64,000 nucleotides of DNA, taken from NCBI GenBank assembly GCA_032718475.1, contig JAUCBJ010001112.1, forward strand, positions 1-64,000, written 5' to 3'. The DNA comes from Nemertoderma westbladi. Its lineage: Eukaryota > Xenacoelomorpha > Nemertodermatida > Nemertodermatidae. The translations under genes were made by a program, and so were the position numbers. Shown here in pieces: positions 49,050 to 59,007 of this stretch (position 1 is the stretch's first letter; every line of letters begins with the position of its first letter). Below the pieces are notes generated by a model. That model ran no database searches and was not told the DNA's origin. It saw only the letters and a program-made list of their open reading frames with translations.

Positions 49050-49655
49050 ACTGAAGCATAGACTGTATGGTGTATGCTACATTATGTAGGCTATGTATGT
49101 CTGTCTGTATGTACAGATCTGTATGCCTCTATCTGCAACTTTATTGAGTTCTCCCTCTGCAATTTTGCGGGCTTGGGACCGTTTTTTATGTTTGTTGAAC
49201 ACAAACGGCTGCATTAAAACTCATAAGATTGTATTGTAATAGGGGCCTACTCTCTGACTGCTAGACATCTAGATCAGCCCCCGCTCAATGCATGGCTCGC
49301 CCCACAATCAGACAATGCTTTGTTTTATTTTGCACATCATGTGCGCCCCTCTAAACGATTTGAACTACACTTGGATACACGTTTTGCAGGCGTTTCTCAC
49401 TCGTTTGTACTCTTTTGTACTATTTTTGCACTCTTTTGTACTATTTTTGCACTTTATTGTACTCTTTTGTATTCTTTTGTACTATACTGCTATATTGTAC
49501 TATTTTGTACTTTTTTGTACAAATTCGTCGGACCCCCCAAAAAACACAAAATTGTCCAAAAATACACAAAAAAACACAAATTTACCCAAAAAACACAAAA
49601 AAACACAAAAACACAAAATATTACCCAAAAAACTTACCCAAAAAGACAAAAATAA
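49050..49655. repeat. Dispersed repeat with TTTTGTACT minisatellite (copy 1)
   Basis: The block from 'tgcctctatctgcaacttta' through 'gcatggctcgccccacaat' and 'gatttgaactacact' to a run of 'cttttgtactatttttgcac' units (49405-49520) and 'aaaacacaaa' units (49545-49640) matches 53050-53525 in the same order. The open frames over the runs are low complexity. Confidence 0.7.
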
Positions 49656-50582
49656 TTTATATCCTATAGCAGGGGTATACTGGCTGACTGGTATAGCAGT
49701 ATAGTGTATAGGGTTGGAAAAATAAGACTAACCTGTGTTCTTTGGTTATCGTTTATTGTTTTGGTTATTTTGAAAAAAGTGAAAATTGAAAACTGAAAAG
49801 TGAAACTCTTCTTACAATTAACCTAAATCTGAGAACATTTTTTTGTCTTTTTGGGTAGTTTTTTTGGGTAATATTGTGTTTTTTTGTGTAATTTTTTGTA
49901 TTTTTTCGTGTTTTTTTTTGTGTTTTTTTGGGTAATATTGTTTTTTTGGGTAATTCGTAGGACCCGACAGGCCGGACAGGGGGGGAAACTGGACGCAAAA
50001 CCCGCCTTGGCTGCTTGGCGAATTAATATCCTGGCCTCAATGTTAAATTCTCAATTTAGGGAAAGGAGCAGGTTACAGTGAGTGCTGCAGTGGCACGTTA
50101 TTTTAACCAAAACAATAAATTAAGCACAATAGAACAGGTTACCGGTACAGTTTTATTTTTGAGAATAATCAGCTGTTATTTGCATCGAATTTCCCCTGGA
50201 GAGGGATGAATTTTTATTGCGTCCAGTTTCCCCCCCTATCCTGCTATCTGGATATAGCAGTATTGAGACACGTCACATTTCACATTACAGGCTGACAGGT
50301 CAAGGCCTGTTTTTTTTTGCATATTTCAGTATTTTGCTGATTTTATAGGCCTACATTTTTTTTCATTACTGCAGTACTGCATTCAGTATGTTACCGATAG
50401 CGATACCAGGATACCGACCGATACTGGTTACCGGTACCCGCCCTACCCTACCCAGACTGCCAGATTAGTTCTTGAGTTATTGTACAAAATGTCTGGACTG
50501 GGTCATCTCAATATCAGAATATAAGGTCATCAATTGGTGGACCTAGCCTTGCACCTGGACATTTTGTACAATATACATATAT
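49656..50582. other. Non-coding; A/T minisatellite and gypsy-unrelated repeats
   Basis: T-rich repeats (tttttgggtaatattgtg) at 49840-49960, one isolated 75 bp-type unit of the dispersed repeat at 50053-50115 (aaaggagcaggttac ... taaccaaaacaataaa), and no gene. Confidence 0.5.
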
Positions 50583-50592
50583 CAGTATATAC

Positions 50593-52370
50593 TACTAGGA
50601 TCGGCATGCTGCATTGCAGCTGCATTTTTAAGAATGCTGTGCCGGCTTGTCAACAAAATTGCACCGCCACAACTCCCTATCACCCATGACATTTGCTAGA
50701 TCATCCGCATCTTTAAGGCCAGTGTCCTTTAAGATGCGTCTCAAGAAAGTCATGGGCTGTCCTCCATGCTTATTCACTCCATGAGGCTGCCAAAGTACAA
50801 GATTATGCACTGGCTGGTCCTCACGGCGAAAGCAATGTCCTGCAAAGCGGAGGCGATTTTGTTCTAGTGTCAAGCTTGGGGGAACCAATGAGACACCTCC
50901 AATGTTATATAGTGTCTGGTTGGAGATGTGTGCATTGTACTTGACACAATGTACCCGGCGTAGCATTCTTGTGAATGTGCCATCCAGAGATTTGGTGTCC
51001 TCAGCAGTTAGAGCCCAGCATGGACTCCCGTAGAGGAGTACTGGAACTACTGCTGCTCTAAATAATCGGACCTTAAGTTTCCGATTAATTCTAGGTGACT
51101 TCCAAATCCTGGAAAGCCTATTCAAGGCTGCCCATGCCTTTCCCTTACGTATTCGAAGGTCCTCACCTGACTTCCGGATCCATGATCCCAGGTAACAGAA
51201 GTCGTCCACATGCTCAAGCATACCATCCTTTGAGCTTATGCTCATCCGATCAGAGACTTGCTGAGGACTTTCAAAGTTAACTGTCAGAATTTTGGTCTTT
51301 CTGGAGTTAATAAAAAGACCAACACTAGAAGCAGCATGTTCTAATGAGCTGAGGAGCCGCTGGGCTCCCTCTAATGATTCTGAGAGTACTCCTAAGTCAT
51401 CAGCAAAGTCTAGATCAGTTAGGTACTTGGCAGGATTTCCTCGACTTCTGGAGCCAGTAGGTGGAGTTATCATCACCCCATCATCATTATGATGATCTAA
51501 GGACATGCGTAGAACATAGTCAACCACAATAATGAACAAGAATGGTGCAAGTGTGTCTCCTTGGAGGACGCCCCATAACACTTCAAATGGTTCTGTGTCA
51601 CCGTCAACAGTAGACACAAATGTTGTCGAACCATCGTATACTGATCTGATTGCTGCAATAATTTCATCAGGAATCCCATATAATGAAAGTATGCTGAACA
51701 TACGTGAGCGAGAGACTGAATCAAAGGCCTTGAAGAAGTCAACAAAGATAACAGCCAGATGCCTGTCTTTCTTTTTTGATAACTCTTCAATTATCCTTCT
51801 AAGTGCCAAAATGGGCTCCATGGTCCCACGACCTTTACGGAACCCATTCTGATTTCCACGTAGCAGTCTCTCAATGGGATCCCTGATGCGATTTAATAGA
51901 ATTCTATTGTATAGTTTTGCAGCAATCGAGATCAATGAGATTCCCCGAAAAGAACCATAGAGTGTTAGGTTGCCCTTCTTGGGAACTGGCACCAACTTAT
52001 TTGTTTTCATTTCTTGTGGGACTCTTGTTGTACGGTACATGTCTACTATGATGGGATAGATGAGCTTTAAACACTCAGGTATTTTAAAGACCTCAGGGGG
52101 AACACCATCTACACCACTGGCACGATTGGTCTTAATGCTCTTTGCAGCAGCCTTCACTTCTGCAAAGGAGATATCGCCAATGGGAATATCTGGGAGTACA
52201 GACTCAGACACTTTTACTTCTATAAAGTTATCAGGCAATACCCTGTCATTATTGAGGAGCTTTTCAAAGTGGGCTTTCCAACCATTGAGGCGATCGGCTG
52301 GTGATTCAGCCTTAACCTTGGTGGTTGGTTGGCTTTTCCGCCCAGTAAGCAGATTGATCGATTTCCATGC
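50593..52370 (-). mobile_element. RTE-like LINE, copy C, 5'-truncated
   Basis: Flanked by an exact 10 bp target duplication, cagtatatac (50583-50592 and 52371-52380). The tail is ctactagga on plus. It is truncated at the codons for AWKSIN, later than copy A. The protein is the same as copy A over 536 residues. Confidence 0.88.
50628..52365 (-). CDS. RTE-like reverse transcriptase, copy C
   Basis: The open frame contains all reverse transcriptase motifs (SGVDGVPPEVFK, FRGISLISIAAKLYN, VIFVDFFKAFDSV, GVLQGDTLAPFLF, DLDFADDLGVLS, YLGSWIRKS) and the C-terminal HCFRREDQPVHNLVLW block. The frame happens to stay open upstream into flanking DNA to an ATG at 52484, giving 618 codons, but the first 39 or so residues (KKCLWENPASGYHKTPNG...) come from outside the element and are not LINE protein. 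The endonuclease is absent. It duplicates copy A closely enough to imply a recent common source. Confidence 0.85.
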
Positions 52371-52392
52371 CAGTATATACAGTAAGGGAAAA

Positions 52393-52810
52393 TACCCCGA
52401 ATCTGGGTATAGAAGCAAACCCCCATTCGGGGTTTTGTGATACCCCGATGCGGGGTTCTCCCAGAGACATTTTTTCTCCTTCATTTCCGCATATGAAGAT
52501 TTTAATTCCGCAATTTCGTTTTAACATATTCGAATACACATTGGTGTGTACTACAAATAAGAAAACTTTGGAGTAACAATGAAATCTTCCGGCTTCGATA
52601 TTGTACCGGAAAATCTAATGTAAATTATACCCCGAATCAGGGTATCCAGGACCCCCTGTACCCCGAATGGGGGCTTGCGATATATTCATACAGCCTGCAG
52701 AAGCACCGATTCGGGGTCAGTATTTTCTAGTACACCGATTCAGGAATTCAATTTTCTCGAAAATACACCGATTCGGCTCTTTTTTTCCACTCTGACACCG
52801 ATTCGGTGTA
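52393..52810. repeat. Cluster of nine short palindromic CCCCGAATCGGGG/ACCGATTCGG motifs
   Basis: Copies near 52393, 52420, 52442, 52628, 52659, 52705, 52732, 52764 and 52795. The first five are variants of 'taccccgaatcngggta'; the last four are variants of 'acaccgattcggtgt', the final one being a perfect inverted repeat. Spacing is irregular and the surrounding DNA is AT-rich. No gene. Confidence 0.7.
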
Positions 52811-53049
52811 TATTTTCTAGTCGTTTTTTATATTTTTTAATGGATTTTCGTGATGTAATTCATATTTTAATTAGTATTAGTGTTATATAAACGAACAAAA
52901 TAATTAAAATATTTAATATATTTTCGATGCTAGTATATTTGGTGATTTCCTATTGTATTATTGTTTGTTTTTATAAAATTGCATAGCCTAATCATATCTA
53001 TATTTAATATTTAAAGTGTGATACAGTTTTGGTGTACTATTATGTATGC
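52811..53049. other. AT-rich non-coding gap
   Basis: No gene or structure recognised. Confidence 0.5.
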
Positions 53050-53525
53050 TACGTATAGACTACGGTACGTTATGTAGGCTATGTATGTATGGGTTGGGTA
53101 TGGCTCTATCTGTCTATCTAGCAACTTTATCCTATTACCGGTATCTGTTTATTGAGTTCTCCTTCTGGATTTTTGCGTGCTTGGCAGCTTGGGACCGTTT
53201 TTTGTGTTTTTCGAACACAAAAAGCTGCATTAAACTCATACGATTGTATTATTATCATACTCTCTGACTGCTAGATTAGCAGATTAGCGCCCCGCTCAAT
53301 GCGTCAGTGCGTGGCTCGCCCCACAATGCTTTGTTTTATTTTGCACATTATGAGCGCCCCTCTACAGCTCTACACGATTTGAACTACACTTGTATACCCG
53401 TTTTGCAAGCGTTTCTCATTCGTTTGTAATCTTTTGTACTATTTTTACACTCTTTTGTACTATTTTTGCACTTTATTGTACTATTTTGTATTTTTTTGTT
53501 TTGCTTTTTTGTACAGATTCGTCGG
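53050..53525. repeat. Dispersed repeat with TTTTGTACT minisatellite (copy 2)
   Basis: Same order of blocks as 49050-49655 (gcaactttat...attgagttctcc, gtgcgtggctcgccccacaa, gatttgaactacacttg, then cttttgtactattttt units) and ends 'gtacagattcgtcggaccc'. The identity is high enough to call one family. Confidence 0.7.
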
Positions 53526-54222
53526 ACCCAAGTAGGCCTAGGAAAACCGACTGTTTTCAAATACAGTACAGATGTCATTAAATTGCGAGCTGGCGAACGT
53601 AGCGAGCACGGAAATAATACTACTGAATCATGCAGGCTGTCATGGTTTTATTGATTTGAAGAATCTGACAATTGAAAAACTTTTGAAACAAGTTATGTTT
53701 TTAATGGTCATGCTCAATCTGTCCGTTTCCATTTGTCCACAGCCAGACAGTGCTAAGAGCAGGCTTATAGTATAAACGCGAGCGAAGCGAGCGGACATTT
53801 TTCAATCTTTTTAAACCTATGGAATAATTTCATATAGAGCTGTAGAGTGGGATGTGTTGCCAGTCCACTGCTACGCTACATCCTACCTTAACCCTACCTC
53901 GATATTCGCGCCAGGATCCTCAATGCGCGCCACACGCCCCTGTCACTACGCGCCAGGATCCTTGATCCGCGCCACATATGTTGAGCAAACTCTACATAAA
54001 CCTGTATAGTATACCCACCCATACAGCCATAGGCCTACCTGTATATCGGTACCCTACCAAAACCAAACCAACGCTAAACCCTGTACCTGTGCTGACCTGC
54101 ACTGATACATCTACTGACGGTATATCCTGTTATAATATCGACTCTTAAAAACTTATAATATCGGTACCTCTAATAACTACCCGTAGACTGGTAGACGCAA
54201 GACGGACTAGAAATCTGATAAT
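53526..54222. other. Region upstream of PSMD14
   Basis: Contains 'gcgaacgtagcgagcacgg' (53592) and 'cgcgagcgaagcgagcgg' (53777), a pair of 'gcgccaggatcctcaatgcg'-like pieces (53910-53970), and AT-rich DNA. No coding exon is recognisable. It may hold the promoter and 5' leader of PSMD14; no TATA box is evident. Confidence 0.5.
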
Positions 54223-55158
54223 ATGGATCGATTGCTGCGAATGAACGCGGGTGGTTTGGGAGGAGCGGGCGGCGCGCAACCCGACGCGCCTGCTGTAGAC
54301 ACAGCGGAACAGGTCTACATCTCGTCATTAGCGCTACTAAAGATGTTGAAACACGGCCGAGCCGGGGTCCCCATGGAGGTGATGGGTCTGATGCTAGGCG
54401 AGTTCGTGGACGACTACACGGTTCGCGTGATCGACTGCTTCGCTATGCCGCAGTCCGGGACGGGGGTCAGCGTGGAGGCAGTAGATCCCGTGTTCCAGGC
54501 CAAGATGTTGGACATGTTGAAGCAGACGGGACGGCCGGAGATGGTGGTGGGGTGGTACCACTCGCACCCCGGGTTCGGTTGCTGGCTCAGTGGGGTCGAT
54601 ATCAACACCCAGCAGAGCTTCGAGGCATTGAGTGACCGCGCTGTCGCGGTCGTCGTCGATCCCATTCAGAGCGTCAAGGGTAAAGTCGTCATCGATGCCT
54701 TCCGTCTGATCAACCCCAACACTATGATGTTGGGTCAGGAGCCCCGACAAACAACGTCCAACCTTGGCCATCTCCACAAACCCTCCATCCAGGCTCTCAT
54801 CCACGGCCTCAACAGACACTATTACTCCATCCCAATCAATTACCGCAAAAACGAGTTGGAACAGCAGATGCTACTCAATTTGCATAAGAAGAGCTGGCGC
54901 GATAACTTGACCCTCAATGACTTTAAAGATCATTGTAAGATCAATGAGGATACCATCGAGACAATGCTCGGGCTCACCAAGGCCTACCACAAGGCTATAG
55001 AGGATGACGATAAGCTGACAGCCAAGGAGGCCGAGATAAAGAATGTCGGTAAACAAGATCCCAAGAGGCATCTAGCTGAACACGTCGATAAACTGGTCAA
55101 CTCAAATGTTATACAAACTCTAGGATCAGTTCTTCATATGCAAACATTTAAGGATTAG
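54223..55158 (+). CDS. 26S proteasome regulatory subunit PSMD14 (Rpn11), 311 aa, intronless
   Basis: The zinc metalloprotease of the proteasome lid that removes ubiquitin chains from substrates as they are unfolded. The full JAMM motif is present: Glu52, then His113 and His115 in [16 protein letters not shown], and Asp126. The N-terminus ([28 protein letters not shown]) and the MPN domain match animal PSMD14 closely; the C-terminal helices (about 220-300) are more diverged but end with the conserved [17 protein letters not shown]. The length equals the human protein plus one. It is a single open exon with GC-rich codon use unlike the flanks. No poly(A) tract follows and no target duplication is obvious, so it may be the true locus without introns or an old functional retrocopy. 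Confidence 0.95.
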   Translation: MDRLLRMNAGGLGGAGGAQPDAPAVDTAEQVYISSLALLKMLKHGRAGVPMEVMGLMLGEFVDDYTVRVIDCFAMPQSGTGVSVEAVDPVFQAKMLDMLKQTGRPEMVVGWYHSHPGFGCWLSGVDINTQQSFEALSDRAVAVVVDPIQSVKGKVVIDAFRLINPNTMMLGQEPRQTTSNLGHLHKPSIQALIHGLNRHYYSIPINYRKNELEQQMLLNLHKKSWRDNLTLNDFKDHCKINEDTIETMLGLTKAYHKAIEDDDKLTAKEAEIKNVGKQDPKRHLAEHVDKLVNSNVIQTLGSVLHMQTFKD

Positions 55159-56388
55159 ATATAAAATAGCTTGTAACGTCAGCAATATTGCATATTGTAT
55201 AAATATAACACTCCAAAATATAGATTAACACAGTTATTTATTTTATGAACAACGCGAATTGCTTGTTATATTTGTATTCACATTTGCTCGATTTGAATTA
55301 CCGTTCCCACTCCAAATGATTCAACGTTTTTTGTCTCTCATAGATTTTCTTCACATCAGTGCTACAAAATTCGATTTGGCCCAATGCCGTGTTGTGTGCA
55401 TTGGCAAGAAAAGGAATCTTCATCGATACACCGGCGCGTTAGAAAATAAGAAAAGTGTAATTTTTGCACACCAGCACCGAAAGCCTTCCCTTTATTGAGT
55501 ACAAACAATGATGTAGCAATGAACTGCTTTGGTCTGAGCAGCGAGTCGGATAATAGTTTAGTAAGGGCTAACGCAAAATCGACATTGTCCGTCAGTCTGT
55601 CCACCTAGCTCAATGTTAGAACTTTAATAACTAAATTTTCATGAAATATGGTTTGTTGGAAGCAAAATAACACGTCCTTGTGGGGCTTCGCGCACACTCA
55701 CTAACTCTATATACTTTTTAAATCGGTTGACTGCGAAAAGCATTAGAATTTGATTCATTCGAAGAGAATGAATCAAATATGAGCAGAGCATTTGAATTCT
55801 GTTTCTATTTGATACCGCTCTCAGGAATGCGGTATGGGTGCTGTGCTACTAATGTTTTAGTTTTACCAACAACTATTAAGCCACTTTTACTTATACGAAA
55901 ATATTATTCCGTTTTCGTATCGTATATTGTTATTGCAATGTTTTTCAGGGTTTTGCTAATATTTTACAATCTGTTCTGAGATGTGACACTGACAAAGTAA
56001 ATAAAGTCCCAGGTATTTTTGACTCACGGAAATACAACGGGAATTAATTAACCCAACACAAATAACCCGTCCACCCATCACTGTTATTTTTTACCTTGAC
56101 AAACTGTGCGCGGCAACCCCAATACAAGTTAGCTTAGGAAGATATTGATAAACTCCAACAATATGGAATAATCTTCCAGACAATATAAAATTTGCCGTTT
56201 CAGTCGAGTCATTTAAGGGGGGGGGGGGGGGGGGGGCTATACCCCCCATTAACCCCCTATACCCCCTTTCTAGCCAAGTCTTAAGACGTAATTATGACGT
56301 CCTAAGGAGTTATATTTTTGCCAAAACCGTCTATCTCAACATCTGTCAATAATAGTAAATCCCAAAACCATCTATCTTTACTTAGATT
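55159..56388. other. Downstream region of PSMD14, no gene
   Basis: AT-rich. No canonical AATAAA in the first 60 bp after the stop. A run of about 23 G lies at 56218-56236 with C-rich sequence after it. Two copies of 'gccaaaaccgtctatct' or close variants lie at 56320 and 56362. Confidence 0.5.
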
Positions 56389-56859
56389 ACTACTACTACT
56401 AGGATCGGCATGCTGCATTGCAGCTGCATTTTTAAGAATGCTGTGACGGCTTGTCAACAAAATTGCACCGCCACAACTCCCTATCACCCATGACATTTGC
56501 TAGATCATCCGCATCTTTAAGGCCAGTGTCCATTAAGATGCGTCTCAAGAAAGTCATGGGCTGTCCACTATGCTTATTCACTCCATGAGGCTGCCAAAGT
56601 ACAAGATTATGCACTGGCTGGTCCTCACGGCGAAAGCAATGTCCTGCAAAGCGGAGGCGATTTTGTTCTAGTGTCAAGCTTGGGGGAACCAATGAGACAC
56701 CTCCAATGCTATATAGTGTCTGGTTGGAGATGTGTGCATTGTACTTGACACAATGAACCCGGCGTAACATTCTTGTGAATGTGCCATCCAGAGATTTGGT
56801 GTCCTCAGCAGTTAGAGCCCAGCATGGACTCCCGTAGAGGAGTACTGGAACTACTGCTG
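56389..56859 (-). mobile_element. RTE-like LINE, copy D, strongly 5'-truncated
   Basis: Only the last 470 bp of the family (C-terminal SLDGTFTRMLRRVHCVKYN ... HCFRREDQ) remain. Flanked by an exact 8 bp duplication, cttagatt (56381-56388 and 56860-56867), with the (tac)n tail on plus. The C-terminal coding piece (56432-56770) is open with few changes. Confidence 0.88.
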
Positions 56860-56928
56860 CTTAGATTCTTAGATTGATTTGGGATTAAACATTAAGTTTG
56901 GATTTATTGTTTCCTTTATGCCGAAACC

Positions 56929-57425
56929 GTCTATCTGTGTATTCTATTCTATCTGTGTATTCTATTCTATCTGTGTATTCTATTCTATCTGTGTATTCTA
57001 TTCTATCTGTGTATTCTATTCTATCTGTGTATTCTATTCTATCTGTGTATTCTATTCTATCTGTGTATTCTATTCTATCTGTGTATTCTATTCTATCTGT
57101 GTATTCTATTCTATCTGTGTATTCTATTCTATCTGTGTATTCTATTCTATCTGTGTATTCTATTCTATCTGTGTATTCTATTCTATCTGTGTATTCTATT
57201 CTATCTGTGTATTCTATTCTATCTGTGTATTCTATTCTATTTGTGTATTATATTCTATCTGTGTATTCTATTCTATCTGTGTATTCTATTCTATCTGTGT
57301 ATTCTATTCTATTTGTGTATTATATTCAATCTGTGTATTCTATTCTATCTGTGTATTCTATTCTATCTGTGTATTCTATTCTATCTGTGTATTCTATTCT
57401 ATCTGTGTATTCTTTTATATCTGTA
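56929..57425. repeat. 18 bp satellite array, about 27 copies
   Basis: The unit 'ctgtgtattctattctat' repeats almost perfectly, with a few variants (ttgtgtattatattctat) near 57240 and 57313. All three forward frames are open or nearly so through the array (CVFYSI, LSVYSI), so no protein should be inferred. The array starts right after 'ccgaaaccgtctatctg'. Confidence 0.95.
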
Positions 57426-58475
57426 TATTCTGTCTACTCGTATTCCGTTGGATTCAATATCTAATAATTATTCATTTTTTATTTACCAAAACAGTCTATC
57501 TCCATGATCTACAATACAATAATGATACTAAACTTGCCTTAGCCTAACAATTATGCTTTTACTAGTATATAGTATAGTATACTAGTACTAGTATATAACA
57601 TTCGAGAAATTTTTTTTATAATTTTGAATGTGCCCCTGGCGCACCAAAACACAAGTAATGATGATGAGTAATGACATGGTAATGAAAATCAGCATGAAAT
57701 CAAGCCAATGTTATGACCTTTATTGAAATTTAGATTTTTTTGGAGTGCTGATCACGAATATGACACTGAAATATATCGTACCTTTTTGATTATGGCATTT
57801 TTGGAAATGTGTCAATATGCGGCATGAAAAATATAAATGTAGAAAAATTTGTTAATCAAAAATCATTACTAAATCAACCTTATTTCTTGACATTAGGGGC
57901 TTTCTGAGAAGCTGGTCACGAATATGAGACTCAAAAATATCCTATTATCCAACCAAATTCTATTTTGGCATTTGTAAGTTTTATGCTACAGTTGCATTTT
58001 TCGTCCTACCAGAGAAGCACTAAAAACGAAAGTTTCATTACCACTAAAGATTTTTAACGAGTAGTTGTATCATGATCAGCGACCTTGAAAACCATTATTA
58101 CCCAAACAAAGGCAAAATTTAACCGTATTAAATTTTTGCTACTTCTACTTTTCATCCTGGGGTATCAGAATGGCCCCAAAAATTACTTTTGACGTACGAG
58201 AAATATTATTAACAAGTTTCATCGTGTTCAGAGACCTCGAAACCCCATATACCTTCGGAATTATCAAACCAAACACAATATATTTTTGTTTTCTAACCAA
58301 TTACGTATTAAAAAAGCCGGGCCAGATAGGGTTTATATCTGAGATAGTCTGTTTTGGCAAGTAAGAATGCCTAGAACTTCAGGTTAAACAACAAATTTAT
58401 ACATGCCAAAACCGACTAACTCTGAGATAGACGGTTTTGGCATACAAATGTCTATGAAATCTATCTGTTTAAAAC
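57426..58475. repeat. Degenerate repeats of about 155 bp and inverted CCAAAACCG motifs
   Basis: Related segments recur near 57747 (gctgatcacgaatatgacac), 57911 (gctggtcacgaatatgagac), 58073 (gatcagcgaccttgaaaacc) and 58227 (ttcagagacctcgaaacccc), about 155-165 bp apart. At 58402-58442 is an inverted repeat with 12 bp arms (atgccaaaaccg ... cggttttggcat). No gene. Confidence 0.5.
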
Positions 58476-59007
58476 CGAACAACCAACAACAGAAAACATT
58501 AACAAGGTTGAGAAAGCTAAGGACGATCTTAAATTGGCCTACAACATCAGCCAGGAAAAGTACATACAGGATACAATTGAAGCAATTACAACAAGACTTA
58601 CCTGGCAAACTGTAAATGAGGTATCTGGTCGGAAAAGTTGTGCAAAGGGGCGCCTCAAAGCCGATAGTCCTGAAGAACGTGTTGGGAAGTGGAAAAATCA
58701 CTTCAGCAACTTGCTTGGGCAGCCACCAAACATCGAGGTCAGCCCTACAAGGAAAAATATATGGGGACAGGGGACTTCACACCTGCCGAACTCCAAAGAA
58801 GCATTAAAAGCATGTCCAATAATAAAGCGAGTGGATTAGATGAAATCCCAGCGGAGGTATGGAAAACCGGAGTGCTAAACAGACCATTATTGAATGTTTG
58901 CAACCGGATGTTAAAAGGGGAAAAGCCACCACCAATTTGGACTAAAGGTCAACTAAAGCCTCTCCCCAAGAAAGGAGACCTCGGCATACCAACAAACTAT
59001 CGTGGAG
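58476..59007 (+). mobile_element. RTE-like LINE, second subfamily, internal fragment
   Basis: The plus strand matches the linker and start of the reverse transcriptase of the 28.9-32.3 kb element (VEKAKDDLKLAYNISQEKYIQ, RLTWQTVNEVSGRKSCAKG, NKASGLDEIPAEVWKTGVLN, LKPLPKKGDLGIPTNYRG). A frameshift near 58760-58790 and a small deletion are present. It stops abruptly at 59007, where an RTE copy of the other subfamily starts in reverse. Confidence 0.85.

Noticed and set aside
49288-49704. Open frames with LYSFVLFLHSFVLF and KNTQKNTK
   Set aside because: Low-complexity translation of ttttgtact and aaaacacaaa minisatellites.
52366-52484. N-terminal extension of RTE copy C (39 residues)
   Set aside because: It lies outside the target duplication at 52371-52380, so it is flanking DNA that happens to be open.
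56879-57547. Open frame of 222 codons rich in CVFYSI repeats
   Set aside because: An 18 bp satellite is open in several frames because its unit has no stop; not a gene.
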